Shown here piece after piece: positions 1 to 12,400 of a DNA stretch of 64,000 nucleotides. The stretch's first letter is position 1; each line of letters begins with the position of its first letter. Location of the stretch: positions 4,960,001-5,024,000 of the forward strand of contig OY783207.1 in assembly GCA_963678705.1 (NCBI GenBank). Reading direction: 5' to 3'. Source of the stretch: Panorpa germanica (taxonomy: Eukaryota; Arthropoda; Insecta; Mecoptera; Panorpidae). Both the position numbers and the translations under genes were made by a program. A model generated the notes under the pieces. That model saw only the letters and a list, made by a program, of their open reading frames with translations. It made no database searches and had not been told where the DNA came from.

Positions 1-2344
1 CAAAGACGGAGACATTGCAAAACAACTAGTCAAGTATATTTACATTTTCATTAAATTTAATGATATAAATATTAGAATAAAACAATACTTCAAATTATGG
101 GTTATTTATATAATTTTAAAAATAATAACGTTCCAACAATGTTTGAACTCAAGTACCATTACATACACTAATAGCGCCATCTTGTCAATACAAAAAATAT
201 ATAGTGGTTCTGCTGGAAGCGACGTGTCGGTAATGGTGCCCCCAGGGAACGTTTATAAGGGTAATTCGTAATTTACCTTACCAATAATTAGCTTTGATTA
301 TTGCATGCGTGTATGAAACAGCCAGCCAGACGTTTCTAGAGCGATGTGCAGGGACAATTTTAGGATTTAACCCTTTGTTGTTTATCGTGTCTGGTATTCA
401 CTTAAACCACAGTCTTAGGTCGGTCTCACACTGCAGTCAACCACTTTCTACGACGACTTTTTAAATAGATCCATCTTATCTTCTTTAATATTTATGAATG
501 CGAACACTGTATATCTGTACTATACTGTCAGCCGTGTATGTTTGTATCATTTGGTCACGAAATTTATGTAAATGCATGCATCCAAGATTGCTCGAATCTC
601 TACGACATGAAGTAGATCCATTTCGGCACTTTAATGTCGAGACGCTTGAAATACAAACACCGGTGTGTTAACATAATTTTCTTCTAATGATAAAGTATGC
701 TAATTCAGCTGGCCCCTACTGAAAAATGTGAAGGTGGAAGACAACAGTTGCAGTTTGAGAGTGGCCAGAGCATATTAAATTGGTGTATAACAAAAGGGAG
801 TATACAGCTAAGTAGATACTCAGGTTAACTGGAAAGTAGCATTTTAGTAGGTGAAAGAAGTCGGTGTTAATTCCCAGAAACATTTTAGAGTCACTTTGAC
901 ATCATAGATAAAGATGCGTATGATTTTTTTGTCATGAAATAGTTCATTTACAGTTCAGCTTCTCACAATCGTTGATATGAAATGTCTATTTTATCGGCAA
1001 CAAATAGCGAAACCACTCAAACCTGTCAGAATACAAATGAAGATAAAGTTCATGCGAATTATAATTGAAGTGTAATAGTGATAGAAACGTCACAAAAAGG
1101 GACACTTCACCAAAACGGAACCTCGTGTATTTGATTCATTGTCTTGCTTAAAACTAGACATAAAATAATATAAAATAACGATTTTCAGATAAGCAGATAG
1201 TGTCTTAGGAGCTGTAGTACGTGTAAATGCGATGTTCATTATTTTGAGTCGTGTGCTCAGTGAAGTTTAGATGTTACCGGTGCGGCCGATCAATTGTCTA
1301 CGACTTAAAAGTACGCAATGGGGTAAGAACGTATAAAAAGAGACGAAGCATTGTTATTCATGATAGAGTGAGATGACAATATACATGCGATATATCGTCA
1401 ACAAATTATTGACACATCTTCTTCTCCAATTACCAGATATTTTTAGAATTTACAAAGTACAAAAATATGGACTTATCCTACTTCCAAAATATATCCCTCA
1501 ATTAATATCCTACAAGTAAATTACCTATGTTTCGCGTAAATAATGATCTCTCCAATAATAATATGAATTATTTCTTTACTCATAATTATTTAAATGTTAA
1601 TTATTAATAATTACGGTGTACTACAATGTCCCCTTACCCCTTCCATTGATATATTTGTGCGTGCAACATGGATACCCGCTGTGTGGCATTTACTTATGTT
1701 TTATTTAAATTTTTAATAATTTTTTTAAATAAATTTATCTTTGCAATATTAAAAAAATTAATTGAACAAAATTTAAAATTTTATAAAATAAATTCTTTAT
1801 CGACATCTAGTCATAAACGACATAATACGAGTATGGACAATTTTATATTACACTGTTAATTTATTTTTAATAAATATCATTTTCTTTATGGTATATATTT
1901 ATTTACATACGTAATCAAAAAGAATCTTATAGACCGTCATAATGTAAAATTTGTGAATTTATTTTTATTCTACTTAAAGACATCCTGGTATATAAGAAAT
2001 ATAGAACACAATCCTTAAATGTAGTCTACACAATACAGAGGATTGTTTACTAATATCTCCTTAATATTTCATCGTCCTTATAAGACATTTACACTACTTA
2101 TAATATTGATCTTTACACTATTTAATGCTTGTCGCTATAGTTAGAATGGTTTTCTTCCTCGTAGAACAGTTGGTAATTCTCGTCAGCGTAATTTTGCATT
2201 TAATAAAGATATATGCAAATTTAAAGACAATTTTAAGATTAAAAAACGTTTTCTTAAATTGATAAATGGTCCACAATTGATGTATAACGACGTTTTGACG
2301 GCAAAAGTAGACATTGAATCTTTAAGGAGGTATAGGACGTTAAC
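1..2344. other. AT-rich non-coding DNA
   Basis: No convincing exon, RNA gene or mobile element seen. The only open frame of note (1668-1859, plus) has the F/K/L/I/N-rich composition expected of translated AT-rich DNA and no flanking splice signals. Confidence 0.6.
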
Positions 2345-2556
2345 GTAAATGATGAAATCGTTGTGAAATTTGGAGGGTCAATACAAATAGTAAAAATTTA
2401 TGCTGTCTCAAAATTTTAGAGATCTAGGGTTCCTAGTTTTCTTTTTATACATGATTAAAAATAGTCATTTTCCATACAAATCATAATTTTTAGCTCAATT
2501 TCACCACATAATATAACTTTTAACTATGAAAAAATGGTGACACGGCTTTCAAAAAC
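2345..2556. repeat. Dispersed repeat family B, uninterrupted copy
   Basis: This stretch aligns along its whole length with 21579-21987. Shared words include GTAAATGATGAAA, GTGAAATTT, ATGCTGTCTCAA, GCTCAATTTCA/ACTCAATTTCA, TTTAACTATGRAAAAA and GTGACAC. The second copy carries an extra block of about 210 bp (a family-2 MITE) that is absent here, so this copy serves as the empty-site reference. No coding capacity or clear terminal repeats were seen, so the element class is unknown. Confidence 0.7.
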
Positions 2557-3663
2557 TAGGTGTATATAAAAGAATCTTTTCTGTAACTATTACAAAAAGA
2601 AAATTATCAAAAGGATACCTATATACGAAAATATTTAAATAAAACCAGTAAGAAACAGTAATGTAGGTTATGAGCCGGCAACGTTGCAAATGCCAATTTG
2701 AGCGGTAAATTCAAAATCTGAATAAATATTATATAAAATACAGCAATATATTTGTCAAAGAACCAAATCTCGCATGCGTCAACGTCCTTTTTCAAAATAT
2801 TTAATTTGAATTTAAATTGAATTAATATAAATTTGATATTAATTATAGGTAATTTTTCATTTATTTAACTATTATATGCATAAAAAAACCATTTTAACAA
2901 GCAAATAGCAGTTTAATAAGGAATTGAAAAATTCATTTTCAAAGGTACAGTCCCAATATTTGCTCGTCCCTCATGTACTTCGTATTTTGCATTTCGTATT
3001 ACCGAGAGATAAACTTTTGCATTGACGGTACGTCTTGTACCTCCTTAAGTTTTAAATAATGTTGATGAATTTATAGAGCATTGGTTAAAAAAACATTTAT
3101 TGATTGAGCTTAAAGATCACAAAAAAAGAAATGCATAAGTTTAAACAGCAAAATAATTACATAGACCCTATTAACACTAAACCACAGAGATATTACTAAA
3201 TATTCAAATTTATTTTTAATCGCAAATATTTTTTGATTTTTAACAGTGTCACAAAGGTAACGTAGCGTGCTTGACCGTCGCGTGCGTAACTTGGATGCAT
3301 TTTTTTGTGTTTAGAATTAAAATAAAAAATTAAAATTCCTTCAGGAATTCAAAAGTCTCAACATTTTGAGTCTCTGCACATCTCTGAATATTGTGCCATC
3401 GCTACACAGCCCTCAGTCTCTTCTTCTCATCTTAGCTAACAGCTCTTAGTGTTTTTCGTCGCCCATGGCCTCAAATTCTTCAGTCTATTATGTTCCTACT
3501 GTATTAACATTTCGTTTTTGTTCTGTTTTGATTCGTTTTACATTTGATAATGTGCGCTGTTTATAAGCGACATGTGATAGACGGCGGTTGAGCTATTCGA
3601 TGGATGAGTGACGGAATGCGTCTGCATTCATTATTAATATTTCCTCGCTTCATTGTTTGGTAA
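2557..3663. other. AT-rich non-coding DNA
   Basis: No supported gene. A slightly more GC-rich patch at about 3360-3640 shows no splice-bounded open frame. Confidence 0.5.
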
Positions 3664-4050
3664 CACAAAGAACAATCACAAAAACTGCAATTAATACACC
3701 AATATATAATTAATAAGAGATGTTGTCTACACATAACCCGTGAGAATTATAGGGCAAAGAATTTGATTGGATATGTCCACCGCCTTAGGAATCACTTAGC
3801 AAACTGCTCAGGTCCGGCAGAGATTCAAACCTTTGCAAAAAGTTCCGCGAACTTGAAGAAAATTGTCACTCGAAAAGATTGCAAACAAAACGAAATACAC
3901 AAAAACATCTACGATAGAATAAAACATTATTTAATCCACTTAAAAGTTAACGAAGCAAGTTGTGGCTCTCATATATCTATTACCAACTTTGATATGAAAA
4001 AAAGTAGAAGCAACATATCCGCTAAACATGGATATTATCTTAAATATTGA
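3664..4050 (+). CDS. Unrecognised open frame of 128 codons, doubtful
   Basis: This frame is open from the codon after a TAA at 3661-3663 to a TGA at 4048-4050, which makes it one of the longest stop-free runs in the window. It has no ATG near its start; the first plausible initiators are TTG codons, which are unusual in eukaryotes. The translation is basic and polar (for example GYVHRLRNHLANCSGP) with no domain, signal peptide or membrane segment that I recognise. No clear splice acceptor or donor brackets it. In DNA this AT-rich, a run of this length in 64 kb and six frames can arise by chance. It may equally be a decayed transposon reading frame or a fragment of a host exon. I assign no function. 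Confidence 0.12.
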   Translation, partial: HKEQSQKLQLIHQYIINKRCCLHITRENYRAKNLIGYVHRLRNHLANCSGPAEIQTFAKSSANLKKIVTRKDCKQNEIHKNIYDRIKHYLIHLKVNEASCGSHISITNFDMKKSRSNISAKHGYYLKY

Positions 4051-5735
4051 AATATTTTATTTAAACAAAACGTACTAATATTTAATCTAAGAAGGTCAAT
4101 GTTGTAGATACTGCTTTGAAAAAATTACCATAAACGGGTTTAAACGAATGTTAAGACTATCAATTGACAGAAAATGTCTATTTTACAACCTCATATAGGT
4201 AACGTTAAACTACATAACACTAAGTAAACGTTATTTTAACGTTACAAATATTATCGTCAGGTTACTGAAATAAATACACGTAACAATGATTAGCGGTTAC
4301 AGATATTGACGCATTTATTTCAAACATTACTAATTTTTCAAATTGACATTTATATTTAGAGTAACTTTAAGTCAACAAATTTTAGTAATTTTCAAAAAAA
4401 TATTTAGTACATTGGCAATGTTTTTCAGAGTGAGATTTTATTCATTGTTTAATTATGCTGGAACATCCTTACATAAAGCAGCATACATTAGCGCAAGTAT
4501 ATAAGTAGAAATGATGTATCCAATATATTGCAAACTTTGAAACATTTTTAAGATAGTTTCAAGAAATATGTTGTTTTCTTTTCTAGTTTAAATATATCCT
4601 CAAATTTTCTATGAGAGTCTTTTTAAAATCTTCTTTCTGTCTAAAGTCCTAGAGCTACTAGACACATAAATATCAAAAACTATAACATTATGTATTGGAT
4701 AGACAAGCCGGCAAATATTATTATACAAACAGAATATTTAAAGACTCTAAATAACTATATTCAGTATTGCCTAGAAAACGGACTGGCAATCTCTAAAGAA
4801 ACATAAACGACAGGCTGAATACGATGGGAGTCTGCAGCGACTAGATTACGCGCATATATTATGGATTACAATATAGTTAAAGGGCAAATACCGATCAAAA
4901 TTTACATAAAATTGGTTTAATTAATAATGCCACTAGTCTTACGCTGATCTTAGCTCCGTTCGCAACGTTACCATTGAATGAACGAGACTTGCAATTGCTA
5001 GCTTAGCATACTTGTGGTTACTATGGTAACCATAGTTTGTTGTTTGTTGTCTTTGTCTCTCAGTAGCGGATGGTAGCATCTTGGTAGCTTTATTATTTTC
5101 TACAAGATGCATTGTACGTGGTCGGCTTTGTTTTAAGTGTTTTCATTTTTAAGTTGCAGAGGGCGACTGTACTCTTGAATACTGAATTGCGTGCGTAAGT
5201 TTGTTTCAGATATAGGATTCAACATATTAGATTGAGATGGTGGATGGAAAGTTAACGATGAAAATAAACCTGTTGCTTTTATTTCAAATTCTATAAAAGT
5301 TAAACATACATTGATAGTGTACCCAACGTTATCAGGACATCTCTTCTAAATCTATACATAAGCAGATGCGGATTGAGACAGTTTGTGGCATGAGAATCCG
5401 GCATCCGAAGGACCAAACAAAAACCTTAACGAACACAGAACCTTGAAGAACACAGTTTAACCAAAAGCAGACTAAACTAATGCAGCAATCATTACATTCT
5501 AATTCTTTTGTTTAATGTAATATCATATCAAATCACTCAATAACTTAGCGTGATGACATATATATGGCGCCACTATAGACAAATACATATGATTTATAGA
5601 CAGTATCAACCTTCAAGCAATATGTGTCAAAATTTCATGACATTCCGACCCTTAGCTAACGAATTACAAAGGTTTAAGTGGTTTTAAATATAAATTTCAG
5701 TGTCAATTGAAAGTGAAGTTAGATATATTTCTCAC
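4051..5735. other. Non-coding DNA with a CpG-containing patch
   Basis: Mostly AT-rich. At about 4930-5230 composition becomes less AT-rich and contains a perfect X-box-like palindrome (listed separately). No open frame with splice signals was found. Confidence 0.5.
5016..5031. promoter_or_regulatory. RFX X-box-like palindrome
   Basis: The sequence GGTTACTATGGTAACC consists of two perfect 6-bp inverted arms (GGTTAC/GTAACC) around a 4-bp centre. It fits the RFX X-box pattern RYYNYY-N(1-3)-RRNRAC (GTTACT-AT-GGTAAC). RFX factors regulate ciliary genes in sensory neurons, but no nearby transcription start was identified, so function is inferred from the motif alone. Confidence 0.4.
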
Positions 5736-5932
5736 CTGGAGTCATGTTCAGGTTGGTTCAGCCTCCTCAAGGCCTTGCGTTCACTGAATAGCTTCTGGAG
5801 CGAGAGCAGCAGGAGTCAGGACCAAGCGTTGTGGCGTTGTGGGGTTGTGGACTGACCAGACGTCGCCTCCTGCGACGAGGTAATTGTGATGATCTCAAAG
5901 AGCCACTGGCCATTGACCACTACCACATCAAC
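5736..5932 (-). other. Candidate spliced exon, reading frame unresolved
   Basis: On the minus strand a 197-nt GC-rich island is preceded by a good acceptor (GCTCTTGTTATTTCAG) and followed by a good donor (CCAG/GTGAGA). Surrounding DNA is far more AT-rich. In phase 0 the exon starts VDVVVVNGQWLFEIITITSS, meets one TGA at 5816-5818 (context TCC-TGA-CTC), and then stays open for 26 codons to the donor (ending QPEHDS). A second frame starts at an ATG inside the exon (MASGSLRSSQLPRRRRRLVS) and runs 47 codons to a TGA. A polypyrimidine run ending CTCTCGCTCCAG sits after the first TGA and could be an alternative acceptor that skips it. The plus strand also has an open stretch here, so strand is not certain. 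It may be a 5'-UTR exon with an upstream ORF, an alternatively spliced coding exon, or a readthrough exon. I do not recognise the protein. Its parent gene would extend rightwards for earlier exons and leftwards for later ones. Confidence 0.45.
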
Positions 5933-6902
5933 CTGAAATAACAAGAGCCTGTAATCAAGTGTATGCTAAAACACTTTCAAAGCATACAACATGCTACAGT
6001 TGACTCATTCGAATCATTTGTTTTTTGTTATATGTACAAGTACCTATATATGAATCCTAATATTCAAGTTGTGAGAAGTGAGCAAGTTTATTCTTGTATT
6101 GTACATCATTTTATTTATTTTATTACAGTAATTCTACCTACTGTACTTGCAAATTATGATGTTTGCAAAAAAGGTATTTTTATAATTCAATATTTATTAG
6201 GTATTTGCTCTATAGTCATAACTGTGTGATTTTGATACTAATTGGGGAAAACCTACGTGATACTTTTTGGGTAGTAACACATTAGGATAATGAAGGTATA
6301 TCCTTTCTATTTCTACATCAAATTCATACCATTAATTATTTTTCCAGCCTCGCCAAAGCATATATATCATGTTGTTCCCAGCGTCAATGTAGAGCTGAAT
6401 ATTACTGAAAAAGTCTTACAACTGATTTTAGAAGGATCTGCATGGTTATTCGTATAAATGTGTTTTTGTCAGCGTCCCGAGCAACTCCATCGCAGATAGA
6501 GGATCGTCGAAATGTAGCAATATTGCTCACGATTTTTAAAATCATAACCATATAAGTATAAACTGTAATTTTGCAAAAAGAAAATATACAGTACTGAAAT
6601 TTTAAAATTCTTTTTAAATAATTTACTAAACTACTAAGATTTTGATCAGCAACATTTTTAAAAAAGATGTAAATCTAAAATTACCAAAAATTGTCTTTTG
6701 AAATAGCCAATTGTATTTGGTTCAGGAAATAGGTTTAAAAATAGGGATCTATTCTATTATGTCCGAAGAAAGAGATGTGCTTCTAAATAATAAAATATTT
6801 TACTCCACAACCAATATGTAAACAATGTAATAGTCCAGTAACAATTGCACAGAGAAAACTGTAATATGTTTGAAGACTATAAGCAGAGAAAGATTATTTG
6901 TG
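5933..6902. other. AT-rich non-coding DNA
   Basis: No supported gene. If the 5736-5932 exon is real, this is its upstream intron. The plus-strand open frame at 5963-6229 is hydrophobic translation of AT-rich DNA without splice signals. Confidence 0.5.
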
Positions 6903-6991
6903 AAAGATATAAATTATGTATTGCAAATATGTATAAATGTATATATTGTTTTAATTGCTAATAACTATCAAAAGTTGATGCACTCAAACAA
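6903..6991 (-). repeat. Dispersed AT-rich repeat family 6, partial copy
   Basis: Shares ATAACTATCAAAAGTT, AAATGTATATATTGTTTT and CACTCAAA with the copy at 53690-53845. It matches the reverse complement of the copies at 37139, 45030, 49068 and 62378. No coding potential. Confidence 0.6.
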
Positions 6992-8795
6992 ATATTAAAA
7001 AAATATGTATATTTCACCGATTCAGTTTATATTGGAAAATGAATTTTATCCGTTCTGTAACAAAGCATAATGTTTAATGTTTTCAATGCTTGAACTGCAA
7101 ATTTAATATCTCAGGCAGGATTAATCATCAATCAATACAAGTATTTAAAATCCGTTATTTTGCTTCTCGTGGAGAATTACCGATCGGTTTAATCTTAGTT
7201 CTATTTGCCTACTCACACACCAACGCGCGCAACAATTGATGTTGTAATCATTTATTTACCGTTGCTCAAAGCGGTGTTTTTTGTATGTACATCATCAATA
7301 TTTGCATTAATTTTTTGTAGCAATAATTGTTTAAACGATTCATCATATTTTGCAAATTATCTGTAATTGAAGATTTTGTATTTTTACATAAAGTAGTTAA
7401 CTTGAATATTAAATTGTAAAATTTTACATGAATATAATTCTTTACAGATATTAAAAATATTTATTCATCTCTTTAACAAAATATTCAATATTTTCAATTT
7501 TAGAAATTTTCGTTAAGACATCTTTTCAAATAGGTACCACAATAAGTCTAGATACCAAATTTCAACTTTCTACCACAATTTTAACTCTCCCTAAAAGCTG
7601 TAACATCTACAGATAGTGGAGACGTTCAGTAGAGTCTAATAATTCGCCATTTCAGCGCATCGAACATTAAGATAAAGGCTAGAACGTGTGAACCTTGCAC
7701 TGCAAAACAATTTCTATATGAAAAGTAGAAAATTAACCTTAAAATTTGATTGTGACAAGCTAGCATGCATGAAACTGCTTTTCAAGACAATTCTACATGG
7801 AATAGGGCTGTCGTTTCATTGTGTAACTCAATATATTTTTCTGACTCATGGATACAATTTTTAAGTTCAAGGACGCAACGATTACATTGATTAATCAGTT
7901 TTTATAAACCTACTAAGTGATCAAATACAAAAGATAATAATTATTTTGATCTATTATTCATAATATTTAAAGTCAAATAATATTTTATTAATAATTTGAA
8001 CTTCAATAGAAATTTAAGATTAATACAAACACAAATATTGCCTCGGATAGCGTAATTAGTGCCAAGGCGAGATTTGGTCTCTTTATCTACGTATGATTAA
8101 ATATAATCAACCATATCGGTCCATAATAGGTCAATCATATTAAAATTGGGTACATTACTACATAATTCAAAAATTCTCATGGTTTGGAAATTAGCAGGGA
8201 TAGCGAACCTAAATAACACGGGCGAATGTAAATAATTTATAACCAAGTAATGGATTTGTAAACGGTTTGACATCCCTGAACTCTTTAGTAACTTATTTGA
8301 AAACATTATAAGTACCCATGGTAATAATTTAATTACAATACAATGCGTTATTCTTTCACGATATGGACGACGATAAAGAACGCTTGTTGCTAGGTATATG
8401 TGGTTAATAGTTCCAATTACGTTCTTGCGGGATCAATAATATCGTAATTAACTGTAGTAATCAAGTCGACGGATGATGTGTTAATAAACTTATTTTAATA
8501 TTAATAAATTATAAAAGGGAGGTCAATTTTTACGTTAGTATGTTCCGAAACGTAGTTTTTTTTTTAAGTACATCATTAAATATTTAAATCGTAATCAGTC
8601 GTTAAATTTAAAAATTGTAATAAAGTAAATCAGGATTTGTTTAATGTGAAAATTATTTTACCGTTTAATTTTGAAGTCAAATATATATTACTGGAGGTAA
8701 TTGCAGAGCTGGGTTAGAGTATCAGTAAAGTTAAGATTAAATTCGAGTTTCTTCAGAGTTTGAACCTGGCCACACTTTTTCGTGGCTCAGTCTAA
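6992..8795. other. AT-rich non-coding DNA with a very old repeat remnant
   Basis: No gene supported. About 7600-7830 holds phrases (TTGCACTGCAAAACAATTTCTA, truncated here in quotation to its first bases; GTGACAAGCTAGCATG) that recur in degraded form at 30150-30340, 31745-32035 and 35850-36010, suggesting an ancient interspersed element. Confidence 0.4.
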
Positions 8796-8995
8796 TATGA
8801 AATGAATGGGAAAGTAAATAAAAGTCACAGAAACAGATCAACTGGAAAGAATTGAAAGATTGAATTCGATTCTAGAAAACACGCGCGTATTAGAATGCAA
8901 CGTTGTGTCAAAATTTCAAGTCAATATAGACCGACTACTTTTCGAATTTTGCGAGCACAAACATACGCAAGGTGAATTTGTATATATAAAGATAT
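8796..8995 (+). repeat. Dispersed repeat family 5, copy 1
   Basis: The unit starts near ATATGAAATGAATGGGAAAG, contains GATCAACTGGAAAGAA, GAAAACACGCGC, GTTGTGTCAAAATTTCAA and GCGAGCACAAACATACG, and ends in a TA-rich tail. Other copies lie at 39957-40158 (plus) and 57505-57680 (minus). The fixed orientation and the TA-rich 3' tail resemble a SINE, a LINE 3' tail or a Helitron-type element, but the class cannot be decided here. Confidence 0.7.
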
Positions 8996-9169
8996 ATATA
9001 AGGATACGACAGCATTTTTGAAAGAATCCAATACGAATCTTAACAGCATGATAAAGCATTCTAAATATAGCAAAATGCATAAATATTTAAAAATTAATTT
9101 ATACTGTTTGCATACATTTAAAAAAAAATTTATGTTATAATATAAAATTAAACCAATTCCAATTTTTTT

Positions 9170-9465
9170 TATTTATCTTCTCGTGTCGCTCTTCTCCTTG
9201 TCAAAACTGTACTGTTAAGTTTGCAACATTTTATACTTTATGGATTTTCTTCTTTTCCTCTTGCTCACTCCTTTTTCTCTGTACCTCAGCTATCCACCTC
9301 CTTTTTCCCCTGTCTTCTACAAGCAGCTCTTTTCATTGACTACCTTAATACTATTTACTGCTCACCCCTCTGCTAATCTCCCTTTTCCTCTACTTCCTTT
9401 CTTCTTCTCTGTACTTCCGTCATTCACCTCTTCTCTTCGTTGCCTCCTCTCTATTTTCTTTTATA
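9170..9465. repeat. Polypyrimidine tract
   Basis: A roughly 300-bp stretch whose plus strand is overwhelmingly C and T (for example CTTCTTTTCCTCTTGCTCAC, CTCCTTTTTCCCCTGTC). The apparent 92-codon open frame across it is a composition artefact rich in F, L, P and S. It is the complementary counterpart of the purine-rich tracts at 14245-14425, 15000-15230 and 18958-19200. Confidence 0.6.
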
Positions 9466-12400
9466 TTATTATACTTTATATAATAAGTAAGTTAAGACCT
9501 TATTTCCAATTTAATTAACTTTAACTCATAAAGTTCCTTATTGCAGAGTAAAATTAATGAATGAACTAAACTAGCTATTGCTTAGAGATTTATAGTAAGC
9601 CCACAAGGATCGTTATGTAGTAAATTATGACTGGAGAGAATAAAATATATGACTGTTAGGTACTTTCAAGTGGAGCTACATTTATTTCATGGATTTGATA
9701 GATAAGAATCTGACACGGTAATTAAAAGCGTAAAGTAGTTGAACCAATTAGTTCCATTAAATGTTTATTTTATTAAGTTTTATTGAAATAGAATGTTGTG
9801 GTACATATATTTATTAACATTAAGATAAATAACTAATTTAATATTATTTAGAGATGACAGTTAAAATGAAATATTTATAAAAATTTACTTTTTGAAATCT
9901 AAAAGTCATGTTTAATGTGTTAAAAGCCATAAAACTTCAACAAGTATAACATAAAAATAGAATAACTTATATATAGTTTTGAAACAACATAATATATTAC
10001 AGGACTGTTGGCGCAGAGTTTCACTTTATCTAATGACTAATTTTTTATAGCATGTGATAAACAATTAAGTGAAACATTTCAGCCGGTAGGACTACAAAAA
10101 TTGTCTCTAACTGTGAACTGAATATTAATTACTTCTGATGACAGATCCAGAGAAACCTGATTTATTAAATATAGTTTAAAAATAAATCGATTGACATTTC
10201 AAAATCTGTAGTAGTAGTGTTTTGAAATAAAAATGAACAAAGTCGGAATTATTAAATTGGTATCTATAAAACTAAAACCTGAGTTCAATTTAGAATATAT
10301 TATTGTATTAATTAATTTTTTTAATGAATAACTGTCGTAGTCATAAAAAACATGCAACAAAATATAAAAATAAAGTTAATAAGATCTCGTATATTTATCT
10401 CAATGACAAAATCTGTCTCGAATTAGGTTAGGTTCTTTGAAATAGATAATTAGAGAAGAAATTTGAAGCAACTGGTCCAAAAAAAAGTATTGACTGCGAT
10501 TTTATCATTTTAATATTGACAGGTTATTAGTCAGTTTTATTTAATTAGGTATACTTCGTTAGGCTCATTAGAATAAATATTTTTGCGTTTCTATGTTTTT
10601 TTATTTGAATTGAATGAAAACATTTTTTGTTTAATGTAATGCTCTCTATTTCAATTTTAAATTATATAAAATGCTAATATTAAAATTTGCTCTATTTCAA
10701 GAGATTGTTTTGATAATTTTCTAGGTACATACTATATATGAGTATATTATATTTGTTGATGAAGTAGATTTCTTTGTCTTATTTTATTTTTATAACCAAA
10801 TATGTGCAAGAATTCAAAGATAGGAAAGAACGTGTTGGATTTAATAATAATAATTTTACTCGCAGACTCGTAGCCGCTGGATTTGAGTCCAATTGACTAA
10901 TAATAGTCCTTGTATTTTAGTTTCTGCAAGGACAACGCTCGCTATTAGTATTCAGTTGTAATGTTCCAAAACCTAATTATACGGATTATCGTTTAAAAAC
11001 CCCATAAAAACAGCATATTGAAATAAAGTCTACTAAAATGACGTCACTCAGCATTAGGTTGAGAAAAATATTTGAAAAACAATGAATACATTTTTAATAA
11101 GAGGTTACACAATCTAGAAGAATAGGAAGTAGCAAAAATTGATGTGTGAATGTGACTAAAAAAATGTGGTCTGATAGGAAAATTTCCAAATTATACTAAG
11201 GGCAAGAAATTAATCTATAGATTTAAATGGCCACTAGATTACAGCCCCTTTTCCGTCTGCTTCCTACCTACTTCAAAGGTTGATTTTCTATCTGTCATAT
11301 AGATAATTACAGTGCATGGTAGTTTCTAACTTGTTAGCTAACTACAAGCTAATTCAGGATTAATATTCTATCTGGGTAGTGCCTATGCCACTGGCACAAA
11401 TACTACTTTTCAAATATAGTATGATAACCGTTTTTTGAGTGTTGCAAGAATAAACGTAGGCTTATAGTCAGAGAGTAAACCATCTTACTCATGCTGATAA
11501 GTTTCCCCTTTCAATCGCTCAACTCACACAGGCATATTAAAAATACAGAAATAACAATATACACATAAATACAACAGACTGATTCTATTGAGTTCCATTG
11601 GAATTAGGTAGCAGCGCTTGCAGAATCTCTGGAAGCATATTGGATGCTGACTGAAATTATAGTTGGTATTGGTTAAGAGTAAAGGGAGAAGCTATAACAT
11701 AGAAACGGACAGCAGCCAAAGGGCTTCTTACTTTTGTTTCTTTCGAAGATATACCGCATCGCGCGCGTTACCATTGTATGTTGATTAGTGGTTTTGTGAA
11801 AATGTTTTATTGCTCCTATGTTTTAAATATTTTGAATAATCAAGTTTTATGTCTTCTTTGGGCAGCTCTTCTATTGTATTGATTAAATGATGCTAACGTG
11901 TATTGTTGATGCATTGGCTATTGTTACATATATGTTTTTCAATTGGTAACAATAGCAGTCTGTGACAGTATTACTTCCAAATATTTCTTTAATTAAAGTA
12001 GAATTCCTTTATAGGTTATACCAATTTAAATCAGGCCGATTTCCTCTTACGAGCGAAGTCTCCTTTGAGTTGTATGCACTTAGTCAAGTAGGAAGTATCT
12101 AAATCCTCTACAACTTCTTCAATTGATGAAAAACTTTACCCTCGAGCCGCTATTTAAGGTTAAGAAACAAGAAGAAGCTACTGGGTAACAACTTTGGCGA
12201 ATATAATGGATGAAATATTAATTCCAACTGTAATACATGTAATTTTGGCAGTGCAACTATGCAAGTTTAAACTCAAGTTAATTTCTATGTTGCAAACTTG
12301 GACGTTTTCATTCCAATTATTCTTTTAAACGACCAAAAATTGTCCTATTTTTAAATAATCAACAAATATCATGATTTGGGAAAGCCAAAAAACTGTGGCC

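Noticed and set aside
9240..9518. Hydrophobic 92-codon frame that looks like membrane segments
   Set aside because: Leucine, phenylalanine, proline and serine richness is the direct result of the polypyrimidine tract. No splice or conservation evidence.
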